Shown here: positions 36,077 through 43,854 of the stretch, one piece after another | Layout: each line of letters starts with the position of its first letter | Position numbering within the stretch: the stretch's first letter is position 1 | NCBI GenBank assembly: GCA_947313855.1 | Contig: CAMZNS010000017.1 | Span: forward strand, 1-64,000 | DNA from: an uncultured Deferribacteraceae bacterium | Lineage (GTDB): Bacteria; Chrysiogenota; Deferribacteres; CAMZNJ01 | Direction: 5' to 3' | DNA length: 64,000 nucleotides | Program-made: the position numbers and the translations under genes | Notes under the pieces: model-generated | Seen by the model: only the letters and a program-made list of their open reading frames with translations | What the model was told of the DNA's origin: nothing | The model's database searches: none

Positions 36077-36600
36077 TATACATCCACTACTTCCAAGATT
36101 CCGAAAAATGCACTAGCATGCAAAATGTACTCTTCGATCTAGTGAAAAAATCTCGCGACGTTAGTCTTGTCGCACCCGAATGCCCACTACTCAGCGGCGT
36201 TACCGTACTAAACAACATAACACTCCAAGCAGGGTATATTTACGGATCAACACCCAAAAGAACAAAAAGAGACACAATTAATTTACTAAATAACTTTTCT
36301 ATGCTTTACATTATCAACAAATACCCCGATACTCTAAATAACTACGAACAATTTGTAGCATCATACTTGCAGGCAATATACATACACCCCAACACCACAA
36401 TCATCATAAAACCCGCACAGATGCTAAACTGGCAACAACAACAACTCGAAAAATTCTTCTCACACATGCCAGACCTACTCAATACCGTAATTATCGAAGA
36501 CGCCGCTAACAAAAAACTTTACGACAACATAACAATAAACAAAGAGGTTGATTTCTACCCATGGCTAGACTCTCTCAAAAATCTATTGAGTATCGCGTAG
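36073..36600 (+). CDS. Degenerate, compact MlaF-like ABC ATPase homologue
   Basis: 175 residues placed where mlaF normally lies. The alignable core follows MlaF order: PLLSGVTVLNNITLQAGY matches the F-DNxAYPL stretch, NKYPDTLNNYEQFVASYLQAIYIHPNTTIII matches P-S-LSGGMxxRxALARAIxxxPDLIxFDEP. All catalytic motifs are changed: the P-loop position reads DSEKCTSM, the signature LSGG reads LNNY, Walker B lacks its D-E pair, and the H-loop histidine reads E/D. The ~250-residue family length is cut to 175. The frame is open and coupled to mlaE by ATGA and overlaps mlaD by 40 bp, so the gene appears maintained. It cannot be expected to hydrolyse ATP; it may be structural, or the ATPase is elsewhere. 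Confidence 0.7.
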   Translation: MIYIHYFQDSEKCTSMQNVLFDLVKKSRDVSLVAPECPLLSGVTVLNNITLQAGYIYGSTPKRTKRDTINLLNNFSMLYIINKYPDTLNNYEQFVASYLQAIYIHPNTTIIIKPAQMLNWQQQQLEKFFSHMPDLLNTVIIEDAANKKLYDNITINKEVDFYPWLDSLKNLLSIA

Positions 36601-37454
36601 GACTATTCCTACTAATACCACTAACCGTGCTCGCACTCGTTGGACTCACTGTGGGCGTGAAGAAAAATCTGTTCTCATCCAAAGTCAACCTGCAAATCTA
36701 TGCCACTAGCGGGGAAGGTCTCACCATCGGAATGCCCATAAAATTCTCAGGCTTCACAATAGCTACCGTTCACAGCATCTCCCTACGCGGACAAAACCAG
36801 ATAGTACTACAAGCCAAAATACCCAAATCATACATGCAATGGGTACGTATCGACTCCCACATGAGACAAGGAATATCCATCTTCGGATCCTCATTCATCG
36901 AACTTTACGGCGGATCAGTATCAGCAGTCATTCCACCCAAAGATACTCTCTACATACTCGACCAAAGCAGCTCCCTAGTCGATATCACTAAAACAATCGC
37001 ACCTATCCTACGTGATGCCGGCGGAATAATCAGCGACGTCAAAAACGTTACCGCAAAACTCTCAGACGAAAACAGCGACTTCAACAGATTCATCGCAGGA
37101 CTCGGCGTCATCGGTCAAGACCTAACTAGCGAAACAGGATCCATCGGATACTTCGTGCGAAGCAACGAATTCCGCGTCTCTGTCTCAAATATCGTCAACA
37201 ACCTCACACGAATTACAGCCTCACTGGACTCCACAATCGCATCTCTCGAAAGTATTGCCGCTGACACAGCACTATCCACACCCGTAATACTCGAACAGAT
37301 CGAAAACGCTAGCATATACCTAACACCAATACTCAGCGAAGTTGACGTACTCCTATTCGAAACAACAATACTCATCGACTCGCTACAAAACTCCTGGCTC
37401 ATCGGATCGCCAAGCAACCCACAATCAACCACAAGATCAATATCCCTCGACTAA
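36561..37454 (+). CDS. mlaD: MCE-domain lipid transport protein MlaD
   Basis: Membrane-anchored periplasmic ring protein of the Mla system. Basic head plus one membrane segment (YRVGLFLLIPLTVLALVGLTVGV, residues ~11-33), then the MCE domain (LQIYATSGEGLTIGMPIKFSGFTIATVHSISL ... IPKSYMQWVRIDSHMRQGISIFGSSFIELYGG, ~45-115). A long helical tail follows (DITKTIAPILRDAGGIISDVKNV, SIASLESIAADTA), as in MlaD/PqiB-type tubes. 297 residues, longer than E. coli MlaD (183). It overlaps the degenerate ATPase gene. Confidence 0.92.
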   Translation: MARLSQKSIEYRVGLFLLIPLTVLALVGLTVGVKKNLFSSKVNLQIYATSGEGLTIGMPIKFSGFTIATVHSISLRGQNQIVLQAKIPKSYMQWVRIDSHMRQGISIFGSSFIELYGGSVSAVIPPKDTLYILDQSSSLVDITKTIAPILRDAGGIISDVKNVTAKLSDENSDFNRFIAGLGVIGQDLTSETGSIGYFVRSNEFRVSVSNIVNNLTRITASLDSTIASLESIAADTALSTPVILEQIENASIYLTPILSEVDVLLFETTILIDSLQNSWLIGSPSNPQSTTRSISLD

Positions 37455-37493
37455 GGACAATAACTCAGTATAAAATAGTATGGAGCTTTTTCG

Positions 37494-38294
37494 ATGTTGA
37501 AGCATAAACTGGGCAATAAACGGAACTACCAAAACCGTCAAAACTACAAAAACCGTAACGCAAAACCGAAACAAACAAACATCAACGCAATAGCAATAAT
37601 AATCGTTGTCGGAATCGCCCTGACAGCATGCTCCGGAAAATCAAACAAACAACTCGTACCAACATCAATACAACACGGACACTCAATTACACAAAAATCT
37701 GTGGAAAGATACCTAACAGGACAAATCGTCGCCTCCGACCAAGATATCACAAGTGCAAAAAGCCAATACAGTCGAATAGGTGACTTCTGCAACGTCGCAC
37801 GACTCTACCTCCTACACTACCAAGTAAGGGGACTAGACAACATCTCTTTCGTCGACAATGCTAACACCTTCGCAACACTAGGCAACTGCAACAACGAACT
37901 CAACATCGTCAACTTTATATACGGAAACAACTACGTCGAAAATCAACTACCCATATTCTACCAAGCATTAGCAAAATACGACCGCAATGATTACTCACAC
38001 CAAGAATTTGTGGAAACTGTAGACGCAAACAAAGAACTCAAAGAATTCACCAAAACTGCAGGGATTCGACTCGCTGTCAGTCGCATGCTCAACGATCCCA
38101 CAACCAACATACAAACCACCGAACAGTACATCACAACCATTCTGATACCCACAGACGAGGCATTCTCATACACAACAAACCTAGTCAAAGACTACAGGCT
38201 ACTGAGAGCAGTCTACAACCAGCAGGGACGAAATATTGAGAAGATTGACGAAACAATCAAGTTAATTGATCGTGAGATAAATTACATTCGGTAA
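37494..38294 (+). CDS. Predicted lipoprotein, last gene of the Mla-type operon
   Basis: Not recognised. 266 residues with a lipobox LTAC (Cys near 46) after the segment NAIAIIIVVGIALTAC. The signal has an unusually long, Asn/Tyr/Lys-rich n-region (NYQNRQNYKNRNAKPK) that contains a short tandem repeat. The mature part is helical (LNIVNFIYGNNYVENQLPIFYQALAKYD ... IDETIKLIDREINYIR). GGAG lies 9 nt before the ATG. Its place after MlaE/F/D suggests a lipoprotein partner of the transporter, comparable in position to VacJ/MlaA or an ABC auxiliary lipoprotein, but no family motif is visible. A TATAAA just upstream might allow separate transcription. Confidence 0.7.
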   Translation: MLKHKLGNKRNYQNRQNYKNRNAKPKQTNINAIAIIIVVGIALTACSGKSNKQLVPTSIQHGHSITQKSVERYLTGQIVASDQDITSAKSQYSRIGDFCNVARLYLLHYQVRGLDNISFVDNANTFATLGNCNNELNIVNFIYGNNYVENQLPIFYQALAKYDRNDYSHQEFVETVDANKELKEFTKTAGIRLAVSRMLNDPTTNIQTTEQYITTILIPTDEAFSYTTNLVKDYRLLRAVYNQQGRNIEKIDETIKLIDREINYIR

Positions 38295-38426
38295 CACGCC
38301 AGCACACCAGCACACCAGCACACGCCAGCTACGACCGTGACTTGACTACGCAACCGCGACGCCAGCACACCAGCACACGCCAGCACACTCGAACACGCCA
38401 GCACACTCGAACACGCCAGCTACGAC
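38295..38426. repeat. GCCAGCACAC-type tandem repeat between convergent genes
   Basis: Units CACACCAG and CGCCAGCACACTCGAACA repeat across 130 bp. ACACGCCAGCTACGAC occurs twice (38321, 38411). The tract reaches into the last codons of udp. Confidence 0.85.
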
Positions 38427-39178
38427 GACAACACTCGCCTAGCAGCATCCAACACAACACTTATCGCGTTCGCCTCAACCGACTGCATATTCTCGGCACT
38501 CGGTATCTCGTCGTGGGTGCGATTGATGATAACGCCAGCAACACAACCAGCTCGTAACCCCGAGCTCGCACACATTGTCAGGAGCGTTGCCGACTCCATC
38601 TCAAAGTTTAACACGCCCATACTCTGCCACTCAGCCATCGAGTCGCGGAACCTACGAACCACACGCCCTGAAAAGGTGTCGTAACGCTCTTGCCCCGGGT
38701 AAAATGTATCACTCGATGCGGTCACACCAACATGAAGGGGGAGTTTGTGGCTCTTGACCGCCTCCACCATGCTAGATGTAATGGTGAAATCGGATACCGC
38801 AGGGAACTCCATGGGTGCAAAGTGGGAGCTAGCACCATCTAGTCGAACGGAGCCTGTGGTAACAATAATATCGCCTACGTTGATATGTGGCTGTATGGCA
38901 CCAGTTGTTCCGATGCGTAGGAAGTCTCGCACGCCAAGTTGAGCGAGCTCCTCCACGGCGATGGATGTGGATGGTCCCCCTATCCCTGTGGAGCACACAA
39001 CAACAGCTTTGCCAGACAGATAACCAACATACAGGGTAAATTCCCGACTGCTCGATAAAAACTGTGGCGACTCAAGCCCTAAGGCGATTTTTTCCACACG
39101 ACCAGGATCGCCTGGTAAAATTGCTAGCTTCGCACCCTTCAAGTCCTCTTTTGTAACGTTCAAATGAAATACTGACAC
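38420..39178 (-). CDS. udp: Uridine phosphorylase
   Basis: Phosphorolysis of uridine to uracil and ribose-1-phosphate, nucleoside salvage in the cytoplasm. The sequence is close to E. coli Udp along its length: [115 protein letters not shown]. All phosphate-, ribose- and base-site blocks are present. It starts with GTG at 39178. 252 residues (E. coli 253). Such closeness to a proteobacterial enzyme is higher than for other genes here, so horizontal acquisition is possible. Confidence 0.96.
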   Translation of the reverse strand: MSVFHLNVTKEDLKGAKLAILPGDPGRVEKIALGLESPQFLSSSREFTLYVGYLSGKAVVVCSTGIGGPSTSIAVEELAQLGVRDFLRIGTTGAIQPHINVGDIIVTTGSVRLDGASSHFAPMEFPAVSDFTITSSMVEAVKSHKLPLHVGVTASSDTFYPGQERYDTFSGRVVRRFRDSMAEWQSMGVLNFEMESATLLTMCASSGLRAGCVAGVIINRTHDEIPSAENMQSVEANAISVVLDAARRVLSS

Positions 39179-39253
39179 TTCTTGTAACCCCCGAATTGTT
39201 GAAAATATGTTTGCGTTATTTCTGTAATTAGTGTTGAAAGGTGCAATCAGGAG

Positions 39254-39820
39254 CTATTGGCTCACAGCGATGCTGTCCCCGTCGAGGACACCGTCCCCAA
39301 GACTGTCGCCAAGACCGTCGCCAAGACCGTCGCCAAGACCGTCGCCAAGACTGTCCCCAAGACCGTCGCCAAGACTGTCCCCAAGACTGTCGCCAAGACC
39401 GTCGCCAGAGACGAACGAAGTAGCGTTGCTGTCAACAACAGGGTACATACGCGTGGTAACAAGGGCTTGCTCACCGCTACCACTCTCCACTGTCACAGAG
39501 ATACCCACATTGCCCGGCTCGATACCAAACACAACAACACGACTAGGCGACTCAGGATCAACTATTATAGCAGCCTTAGTGGTGTCAGATACCTCCCACG
39601 TGATGCTATCCAAAGACTTGTCACCGCCATTTGGTCCAAACGACCAACTCACTGTTAGTATCAAGCCATCTTCTGTGCCTATGGGTATGGACTCCCCAAG
39701 TCCAGCAATACGGACAAACCGTGTATCCTCAGAGTCTACGAACAAAGACTCCAAGTCCCCACAGGCAGTAACCGCAAGTAACAGAACCCCCAGTGTTGCA
39801 AATAAATATATCTTTTTCAT
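39254..39820 (-). CDS. Small lipoprotein with an Ig-like domain and a GLGD repeat tail
   Basis: 188 residues from the ATG at 39820 (GGAG 6 nt upstream). Lipobox AVTAC with Cys near 20. The middle part (RFVRIAGLGESIPIGTEDGLILTVSWSF..., SITWEVSDTTKAAIIVDPESPSRVVVFGIEPGNVGISVTV) has the BIG2-type pattern of bacterial Ig-like folds. The last ~45 residues are about ten 4-residue units, G-L/S-G-D-like (GLGD/SLGD), from a 12-bp tandem repeat. A surface or periplasmic face is likely. It lies downstream of nothing obvious and 75 bp upstream of udp on the same strand. It shares its domain type with the 1027-residue lipoprotein at 43.9 kb. Confidence 0.75.
   Translation of the reverse strand: MKKIYLFATLGVLLLAVTACGDLESLFVDSEDTRFVRIAGLGESIPIGTEDGLILTVSWSFGPNGGDKSLDSITWEVSDTTKAAIIVDPESPSRVVVFGIEPGNVGISVTVESGSGEQALVTTRMYPVVDSNATSFVSGDGLGDSLGDSLGDGLGDSLGDGLGDGLGDGLGDSLGDGVLDGDSIAVSQ
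39290..39409. repeat. 12-bp tandem repeat coding GLGD/SLGD
   Basis: About ten copies of GTCGCCAAGACC (plus strand) with T/C variants such as GTCCCCAAGACT. Encodes the lipoprotein tail. Confidence 0.95.
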
Positions 39821-39913
39821 TATATGCTCCATAAGTTATTTTAAACTAAGAAAACAAGCCTACATGAATAGCTTAGTAACGGTAATCTACCATGAATCTA
39901 TGGAAAATCACCA

Positions 39914-40020
39914 CGGCGAGGAACCCCCATACATCTTTGGCAGTAAACCTCCATGCAACGGCGTGGAGTGCCCTGAGTCCATCCCGGCGAGGAACCCCAA
40001 TACATCTTTGGCAGTAAACC
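39914..40020. repeat. Pair of 36-bp direct repeats
   Basis: CGGCGAGGAACCCC-ATACATCTTTGGCAGTAAACC occurs at 39914-39949 and 39985-40020 with one C/A difference, 71 bp apart, 35-bp spacer. The rest of 39833-40227 holds the murP terminator and no gene. Confidence 0.9.
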
Positions 40021-40026
40021 CGCTAA

Positions 40027-40070
40027 TAAAAAGGGGCTGTAGGCTCCTATTACTAAGACACCACAACCCC
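40027..40070 (-). terminator. Terminator of the murQ-murP transcript
   Basis: Minus strand GGGGTTGTGG ... CCTACAGCCCC followed by TTTTT; ten-pair stem including G-T pairs, ~160 bp after the murP stop. Confidence 0.75.
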
Positions 40071-40227
40071 ATACTAGTTCGATATACTCTGAGGTGCGAA
40101 CAACCCAGTATCGTAAATACAAATATAATAATAGTATATTACACTAATCACTTCCTTGTTGCAACACATTTAAACAGTATGTGCACCTATTTTTGCAAGA
40201 GGCACACACACCTAGTGACTACACGTA

Positions 40228-41661
40228 CTACTTGGCAAGCCCCAAACTACTCGCACTACCACCACCGGGGCTAGGCATCTCTTCGTCCACAGGATCATTG
40301 AACCCGATGAAGTAAGCAGCAATAAACCCAGCAATGTAGGAGATAATCAAACCAAGGGCATGGTTAAGAAACGAACCTTGGGAATCCGCCGAAAGAAGCA
40401 ATAACCCCGATATCCCACCCGGAATGGTAACAGTAACCTGCATCATGGCTATCCAACCACCACCGAAAGCAGCACCGATACACGCCGCAATAAACGGTCT
40501 ACCCAAAGGCAACGTTACACCATAGATAAGCGGTTCGCCAATACCCAAGAAACCAACAGGCAAACCACTCCAAATAACCTTCTTAAGCCACACACTGCGA
40601 GTCTTAATCAGAACCGCAATAACTGCACCAACCTGACCAGCACCAGCCATGGACAAAATAGGCAACAACGCATTAACACCCGTTTGGTTCAGCATCTCAG
40701 CCATAATGGGCAAGAAACCCTGATGAATCCCAAACATAACCAAAGGCAAAAATAACCCAGCCATCACAAAACCAGCGAAAAAACCACCCGTTTCGATCAT
40801 GTACGTAAACGTAACCGTAACACCGTCGGCGATAACACCGCCCAAAGGTTGCAAAAACAGTAACGCAACAAACCCCGTAACAATAATGGTAATTGCCGGA
40901 CTGATAACAAGATCCAACGAATCGGGCACACGCTTACGCAAAGAACGCTCAACGTATGCACCAAACGCCGCCACCAACAACACAGCAAATATTCCACCAC
41001 GACCCGGTAGCAAACTGTTGCCAAGTAGCTCAATATTGCCCAAACCGGGAGCCATGATAATCGCAGCAAGTATGGCACCGATGGTGGGGGATCCACCAAA
41101 CTCTTTAGCCGTATTCACGCCTGTTAACACAAACATTACAGCGTAGATTGCACCACCAAACAACGCCAATGACGCACTGATATTCGGGAATATCTCGTTA
41201 AAGTCGGTGTAAGTGGATAGGGTGTTGTTTAGCCCGATAATAATACCGCACCCGATAAAACCGGGGATAAGGGGGATGAATATATTTGCCACACGCTTGA
41301 GGAACTTCCCCACAGGGTTGCCATACTTAGCATCCATGGCCGCTTTGTTGTCCTTAGCGTCCCCCAGCGATGCACTATCGGTGCCAAGACCCTTCTCCTG
41401 ATCCTCCATGGCATCCAACACCTTGCGAGATGTACCCGCACCAAGAACAAATTGGTGCTCATCACTACTTTTTACGTAACCACGAACACTACCATGCTCC
41501 TTCATTTTATCAAGCTGTGCCTTGCTCTCATCCACGAAAACAATTCGCACCCGCGTCATGCAAGCGTAAATCTTGCTAATATTTTCCCGACCGCCAGACA
41601 GCTCAAGTAGATCCTTGGCTATCTCTGCGTGGGAAGCTTTCTTTACTTTTTTAGAAGCCAT
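40228..41661 (-). CDS. murP: PTS EIIBC for N-acetylmuramic acid (MurP type)
   Basis: Membrane permease/phosphotransferase that takes up MurNAc and phosphorylates it to MurNAc-6-P. The EIIB head has its phosphocysteine in KIYACMTRVRIVF (Cys near 34), and the EIIC domain begins at LKRVANIFIPLIPGFIGCGIIIG. The conserved GIGEPLIYGVTLPLGRPFIAA loop and many membrane segments follow. 477 residues from the ATG at 41661 (GGAGAGG upstream); E. coli MurP has 474. No EIIA domain is attached, as in MurP, which borrows EIIA-Glc. It lies 64 bp after murQ, so it is co-transcribed. The specificity call rests on murQ and murR beside it. Confidence 0.9.
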   Translation of the reverse strand: MASKKVKKASHAEIAKDLLELSGGRENISKIYACMTRVRIVFVDESKAQLDKMKEHGSVRGYVKSSDEHQFVLGAGTSRKVLDAMEDQEKGLGTDSASLGDAKDNKAAMDAKYGNPVGKFLKRVANIFIPLIPGFIGCGIIIGLNNTLSTYTDFNEIFPNISASLALFGGAIYAVMFVLTGVNTAKEFGGSPTIGAILAAIIMAPGLGNIELLGNSLLPGRGGIFAVLLVAAFGAYVERSLRKRVPDSLDLVISPAITIIVTGFVALLFLQPLGGVIADGVTVTFTYMIETGGFFAGFVMAGLFLPLVMFGIHQGFLPIMAEMLNQTGVNALLPILSMAGAGQVGAVIAVLIKTRSVWLKKVIWSGLPVGFLGIGEPLIYGVTLPLGRPFIAACIGAAFGGGWIAMMQVTVTIPGGISGLLLLSADSQGSFLNHALGLIISYIAGFIAAYFIGFNDPVDEEMPSPGGGSASSLGLAK

Positions 41662-41725
41662 AACTATTCCTCTCCTTATGGTGAAATAAAACCGTCTCAA
41701 TTCTTGTTTGTATTTTGCAACTAGC

Positions 41726-42634
41726 CTACGACCCCCGTGTTACGGTGAGTGCTTGGCGAATAAAGCCGTTCTGCTGTGCTAGTACCTCCCCTGCTTTGGA
41801 GGCATCCAACCCGGAAAGTATCATGAATATGGCTGTTTTGCAGTGGCGTCCACATTGATTCAGGGCGTTGTCTGCCTCAGCATCGCTCACCCCAGTAGCC
41901 TCAACCACAATATGTGTTTGGCGTTTCACCAATTTTTCGTTGGTTGCCTCAACATCCACCATTAAATTGCCATAAACCTTGCCTATCTTGATCATGGAGG
42001 CTGTGGTAAGCATATTGAGAACAAGCTTTTGTGCCGTACCCGCCTTCATTCGCGACGACCCTGTTACCACTTCTGCCCCCACAACAGGGGTAATCGCAAT
42101 GTCCGCAATCTTCGTCATCTCCCCATTAGGGTTGCAGCTAACGCTAACCGTCGTCGCTCCCAAGGATTTGGCGTAATTGAGCCCACCGATAACGTAGGGT
42201 GTTCGTCCGCTAGCGGCAATGCCAACGAGTATGTCTTTGTTGGAGAAGCTTATCCGTTGCAAGTCGCTAACGCAAAGCTCGGGGGAGTCTTCTGCGTTCT
42301 CCACCGCTTTGAGAATCGCCTTTTCGCCGCCAGCAATAAGCCCCACAACCATCTCGGCAGGTGTACCGTATGTGGGGGGGCACTCGCTAGCATCGAGTAC
42401 GCCAAGGCGACCGCTTGTGCCCGCACCGATGTAGATAAGGCGACCACCGCTTAGGAATCCGTGGCTAATTTTGTCCACAGCTGTTGCAATGTTTCCCATC
42501 TCTTTGGCAACAATTTCGGGCACTTTTTTGTCTTCGTTGTTAATAATTTGCAAAATCTCTTCAGTGGACTTAGTGTCGATGTCCATACTACTTTCGTTAC
42601 GACTTTCCGTTACCATCCTGCTAATTTCAACCAT
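41726..42634 (-). CDS. murQ: N-acetylmuramic acid 6-phosphate etherase
   Basis: Cleaves D-lactate from MurNAc-6-P, yielding GlcNAc-6-P, in the cytoplasm. The start region [22 protein letters not shown] and [22 protein letters not shown] (the SIS-domain hallmark) and [44 protein letters not shown] are all MurQ signatures. 302 residues (E. coli 298). GGAGG precedes the ATG and a consensus-like promoter lies ~50 bp upstream. Divergent from the regulator gene. Confidence 0.96.
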   Translation of the reverse strand: MVEISRMVTESRNESSMDIDTKSTEEILQIINNEDKKVPEIVAKEMGNIATAVDKISHGFLSGGRLIYIGAGTSGRLGVLDASECPPTYGTPAEMVVGLIAGGEKAILKAVENAEDSPELCVSDLQRISFSNKDILVGIAASGRTPYVIGGLNYAKSLGATTVSVSCNPNGEMTKIADIAITPVVGAEVVTGSSRMKAGTAQKLVLNMLTTASMIKIGKVYGNLMVDVEATNEKLVKRQTHIVVEATGVSDAEADNALNQCGRHCKTAIFMILSGLDASKAGEVLAQQNGFIRQALTVTRGS

Positions 42635-42682
42635 CAGAACCTCCGCACCATTATTTACAACACTATTATTATTTACCCCATC

Positions 42683-42711
42683 ATTATGAATAAAAAATTT
42701 GTATATGTCAA
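42683..42711 (-). promoter_or_regulatory. murQ promoter
   Basis: Minus-strand TTGACA, 17-bp spacer, CATAAT. Within 100 bp of the regulator's own inverted repeat. Confidence 0.8.
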
Positions 42712-42761
42712 CACCTTAGAATATTTTATTTCGAAAGGTGTGCACAAAATACTTTTAATAG

Positions 42762-42794
42762 TATACTTATGCGGAATTATTGTTGTACAATAAT
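42762..42794 (+). promoter_or_regulatory. murR promoter -10 and candidate operator
   Basis: TATACT (42762-42767) lies just before a perfect inverted repeat ATTATTGT-TGT-ACAATAAT (42776-42794). RpiR-family regulators bind such palindromes, so this is a likely MurR-type operator controlling murR and possibly murQ. Confidence 0.5.
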
Positions 42795-42834
42795 GTTGAA
42801 GTATCAGTTCGTTAAATTTAACTTAGAGGTAAAA

Positions 42835-43671
42835 ATGGACACTGTTGCGTATATCAGAAGCCGAGCCGACTCACTCTCACAAACAGAAGCTCAAATTGCA
42901 AAATACATCTGCAAACACCCACAAAAAGTATCGGACATGACCTCTTCCGCACTCGCTAAAGAACTCAATATCGCTCAGTCCACAATCATCAAACTAATCC
43001 AAAAACTAGGCTACAAAGGGTACACCGACCTACGTATCGAACTCGCTCGCATGCCCAACAAAACACAGGAAGAGATACACAACAATATCTCACTCTCCGA
43101 CCCACTAGAGCTTGTGGCAACCAAAATCAGCATGGACAACCAACAAGCCATCGAATCCACATGCAAAAATATCAACTACAACACTCTCGAACAGGTTATT
43201 GTTGCCATGAAAAACAGTAACAAGATAATACTACTGGGAATCGGTGCATCGTCGTTGGTTGCGCAAGACCTTGCCTACAAGCTTCTCAAACTCGGGAAAT
43301 GTGCCATTCATCAAACCGACTACCACTCGCAACTCTCCATGTGTGCCACACTAAACAGGAGCGACACCATTATCGCCATCTCACACTCAGGGCGTAGTGC
43401 TGAAGTATTGCTTGCCGTGAAGGAGGGGCGTAACCTCGGTGCCACAGTTGTAGCCATCACCAGCAACTCCCACACACCACTCACAGACCTTGCTAATCAC
43501 ACCCTATTCACTGTTGCCGAAGAGGGGTTGCTGCGAACCTCTGCCATAGCCTCCCGCATCGCCCAGCTCACAATTGTAGACGTACTATTCCTCGGACTAA
43601 TCCAACGCGAAAGCAACTCCTTGGAGCTAATTGAGCGTAGTCGTAGGATTATCGGTGAGCTCAAGGGGTAA
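42835..43671 (+). CDS. murR: RpiR-family transcriptional regulator (MurR-like)
   Basis: Represses or tunes the divergent murQP genes, sensing a sugar phosphate. 278 residues from the ATG at 42835 (GAGGT upstream). The N-terminal helix-turn-helix (SSALAKELNIAQSTIIKLIQKLGYKGYTDLRIEL, near 37-70) is followed by a SIS domain (NSNKIILLGIGASSLVAQDLAYKLLKLG, SHSGRSAEVLLAVKEGRNLGATVVAITSN). E. coli MurR has 285. The divergent pair with a shared promoter region is the standard layout. Confidence 0.92.
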   Translation: MDTVAYIRSRADSLSQTEAQIAKYICKHPQKVSDMTSSALAKELNIAQSTIIKLIQKLGYKGYTDLRIELARMPNKTQEEIHNNISLSDPLELVATKISMDNQQAIESTCKNINYNTLEQVIVAMKNSNKIILLGIGASSLVAQDLAYKLLKLGKCAIHQTDYHSQLSMCATLNRSDTIIAISHSGRSAEVLLAVKEGRNLGATVVAITSNSHTPLTDLANHTLFTVAEEGLLRTSAIASRIAQLTIVDVLFLGLIQRESNSLELIERSRRIIGELKG

Positions 43672-43693
43672 GGGGCACTAACGTGCTCACCAC

Positions 43694-43749
43694 ACGAAAA
43701 ATTACCCACCGCACGAAAAATTACCCACCGCACGAAAAATTACCCACCA
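43694..43749. repeat. 19-bp tandem repeat downstream of murR
   Basis: Three copies of ACGAAAAATTACCCACCGC, period 19. The last copy supplies one arm and the T-tract of the terminator at 43734-43782. Confidence 0.95.
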
Positions 43750-43782
43750 CACCTTGCATAAACACAAAGTACGGTGGGCAAT
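43734..43782 (-). terminator. Terminator of the BIG2 lipoprotein gene
   Basis: Minus strand ATTGCCCACC ... GGTGGGTAAT followed by TTTT; a 10-bp stem with one mismatch and 24-nt loop, ~75 bp after the stop. Built partly from the 19-bp repeat. Confidence 0.7.
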
Positions 43783-43854
43783 GTTGAAATGATGAATCTT
43801 TTGCAGTTAACGGTTAGTGCTTGACCATCTCAACGCTCCGGTCAACGCCAACCC

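Noticed and set aside
39231-40274. 347-residue plus-strand frame over the lipoprotein gene
   Set aside because: Made of the reversed repeat (SPRPSP) and noncoding DNA; the minus strand has a lipobox and ribosome site.
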